Shown piece by piece: positions 5,117 through 5,436 of a stretch of DNA of 5,436 nucleotides. The DNA comes from Acidobacteriaceae bacterium. GTDB lineage: Bacteria > Acidobacteriota > Terriglobia > Terriglobales > Acidobacteriaceae. Below the pieces are notes generated by a model that made no database searches, was not told where the DNA came from, and saw only the letters and a program-made list of their open reading frames with translations. The DNA lies in assembly GCA_030040395.1 (NCBI GenBank), contig JASHTU010000578.1, forward strand, positions 1 through 5,436, written 5' to 3'. A program made the position numbers and the translations under genes. Position 1 is the first letter of the stretch. The number at the start of each line of letters is the position of its first letter.

Positions 5117-5436
5117 ATGCGTAGATATTCCCACTGTTTCTCCATATTGCTGGTTCTTGTTTTTCTCTTCGAAGCCGCCGAGGCTCAAATGCCGCCTCCA
5201 CAGGGTCAGGCCCCGCCCGGTGCGCCGTCTCCAGCGCCGCCACCCAGCCAGTTGGCGCAGACATCAGGCTCGCAGTTGATAACGCTGGATGAGGCCATCC
5301 AGATGGCGCTGAATCATAACCACAATCTGCTCGCGGCCCGCACCACGATTCAGCAGAACGAGGCGGAAGAGATCACGGCGAATCTGCGGCCCGACCCGGT
5401 GCTCGCGGGCGATGTGCAGTATCTGCCCATCTTTCA
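5117..5436 (+). CDS. TolC/CzcC-family outer membrane efflux protein, N-terminal part
   Basis: The first 106 residues of a protein cut by the right edge. Residues 1-23 form a signal peptide (MRRYSHCFSILLVLVFLFEA, then AEA before Gln24). Residues 25-49 are a Pro/Gln/Ala-rich linker (PPPQGQAPPGAPSPAPPP is typical). The outer membrane efflux repeat then begins: LITLDEAIQMALNHNHNLLA (54-73), followed by helix TTIQQNEAEEITANLRPDP (76-94) and VLAGDVQYLPIF. The L-x-E-A-I-x-x-A-L-x-x-N signature is the standard start of TolC/NodT/CzcC proteins, which form the trimeric outer membrane channel of tripartite efflux pumps. Substrate cannot be read from this part; the metal-ligand-rich gene before it hints at cation efflux. 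I chose ATG-5117 because it gives a clean signal peptide and has GGGG 6 bases upstream. An in-frame ATG at 5069 would add 16 residues before the signal peptide and lies inside a stem-loop. A membrane-fusion protein and an RND pump would be expected beyond the window. Confidence 0.9.
   Translation, partial: MRRYSHCFSILLVLVFLFEAAEAQMPPPQGQAPPGAPSPAPPPSQLAQTSGSQLITLDEAIQMALNHNHNLLAARTTIQQNEAEEITANLRPDPVLAGDVQYLPIF

Noticed and set aside
4857..5279. 140-codon plus-strand frame across the Cys-rich and TolC-like genes
   Set aside because: It is a shifted frame over two better-supported genes. Its product is rich in Arg, Cys and Pro and shows no domain or signal sequence.

Overview
The window looks like part of a moderately GC-rich bacterial chromosome. 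Two clues point to Acidobacteriota, from remembered family resemblance only: the type of class III aminotransferase, and the proline-rich N-terminus plus 'ANLRPDPVLAGD' start of the TolC-like protein. No phylogenetic marker, rRNA or tRNA is present, so the assignment is tentative. I see no insertion sequence, CRISPR array or phage gene.

Positions 1-4220 hold a tightly packed minus-strand operon, read from right to left. Its order is a PLP-dependent class III aminotransferase (2790-4220), an alpha/beta hydrolase (1840-2703), a stand-alone AMP-forming acyl/aminoacyl ligase (371-1843), an acyl carrier protein (96-371), and the first ~35 codons of a Rossmann reductase with a DapB-like nucleotide-binding loop (1-106, cut by the window edge). 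The hydrolase stop overlaps the ligase start (ATGA), and the ligase stop overlaps the ACP start (TAATG). The reductase appears to start at a TTG inside the end of the ACP gene. Such coupling suggests one pathway: the aminotransferase makes or consumes an amino or keto acid, the ligase activates a carboxylic acid and loads it on the ACP arm, the reductase acts on the acid or a derived imine, and the hydrolase releases or edits the product. That scheme is inference. No ketosynthase, condensation domain or multidomain synthase is visible, and the product is unknown.

Positions 4221-4761 form a ~540-base intergenic region between the leftward operon and a rightward gene pair. It should contain both promoters. 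A TCTACA-N17-TACAAT promoter candidate faces right, and a palindromic pair of TCCGGA sites two helical turns apart is the most operator-like element.

Positions 4762-5436 face right: a 94-residue signal-anchored Cys/His-rich protein with a CxxCH motif, a nested stem-loop overlapping its stop codon, and the N-terminal 106 residues of a TolC/CzcC-type outer membrane efflux protein that runs off the window. This pair looks like the start of a tripartite efflux operon, possibly for metal. It need not be related to the minus-strand pathway.
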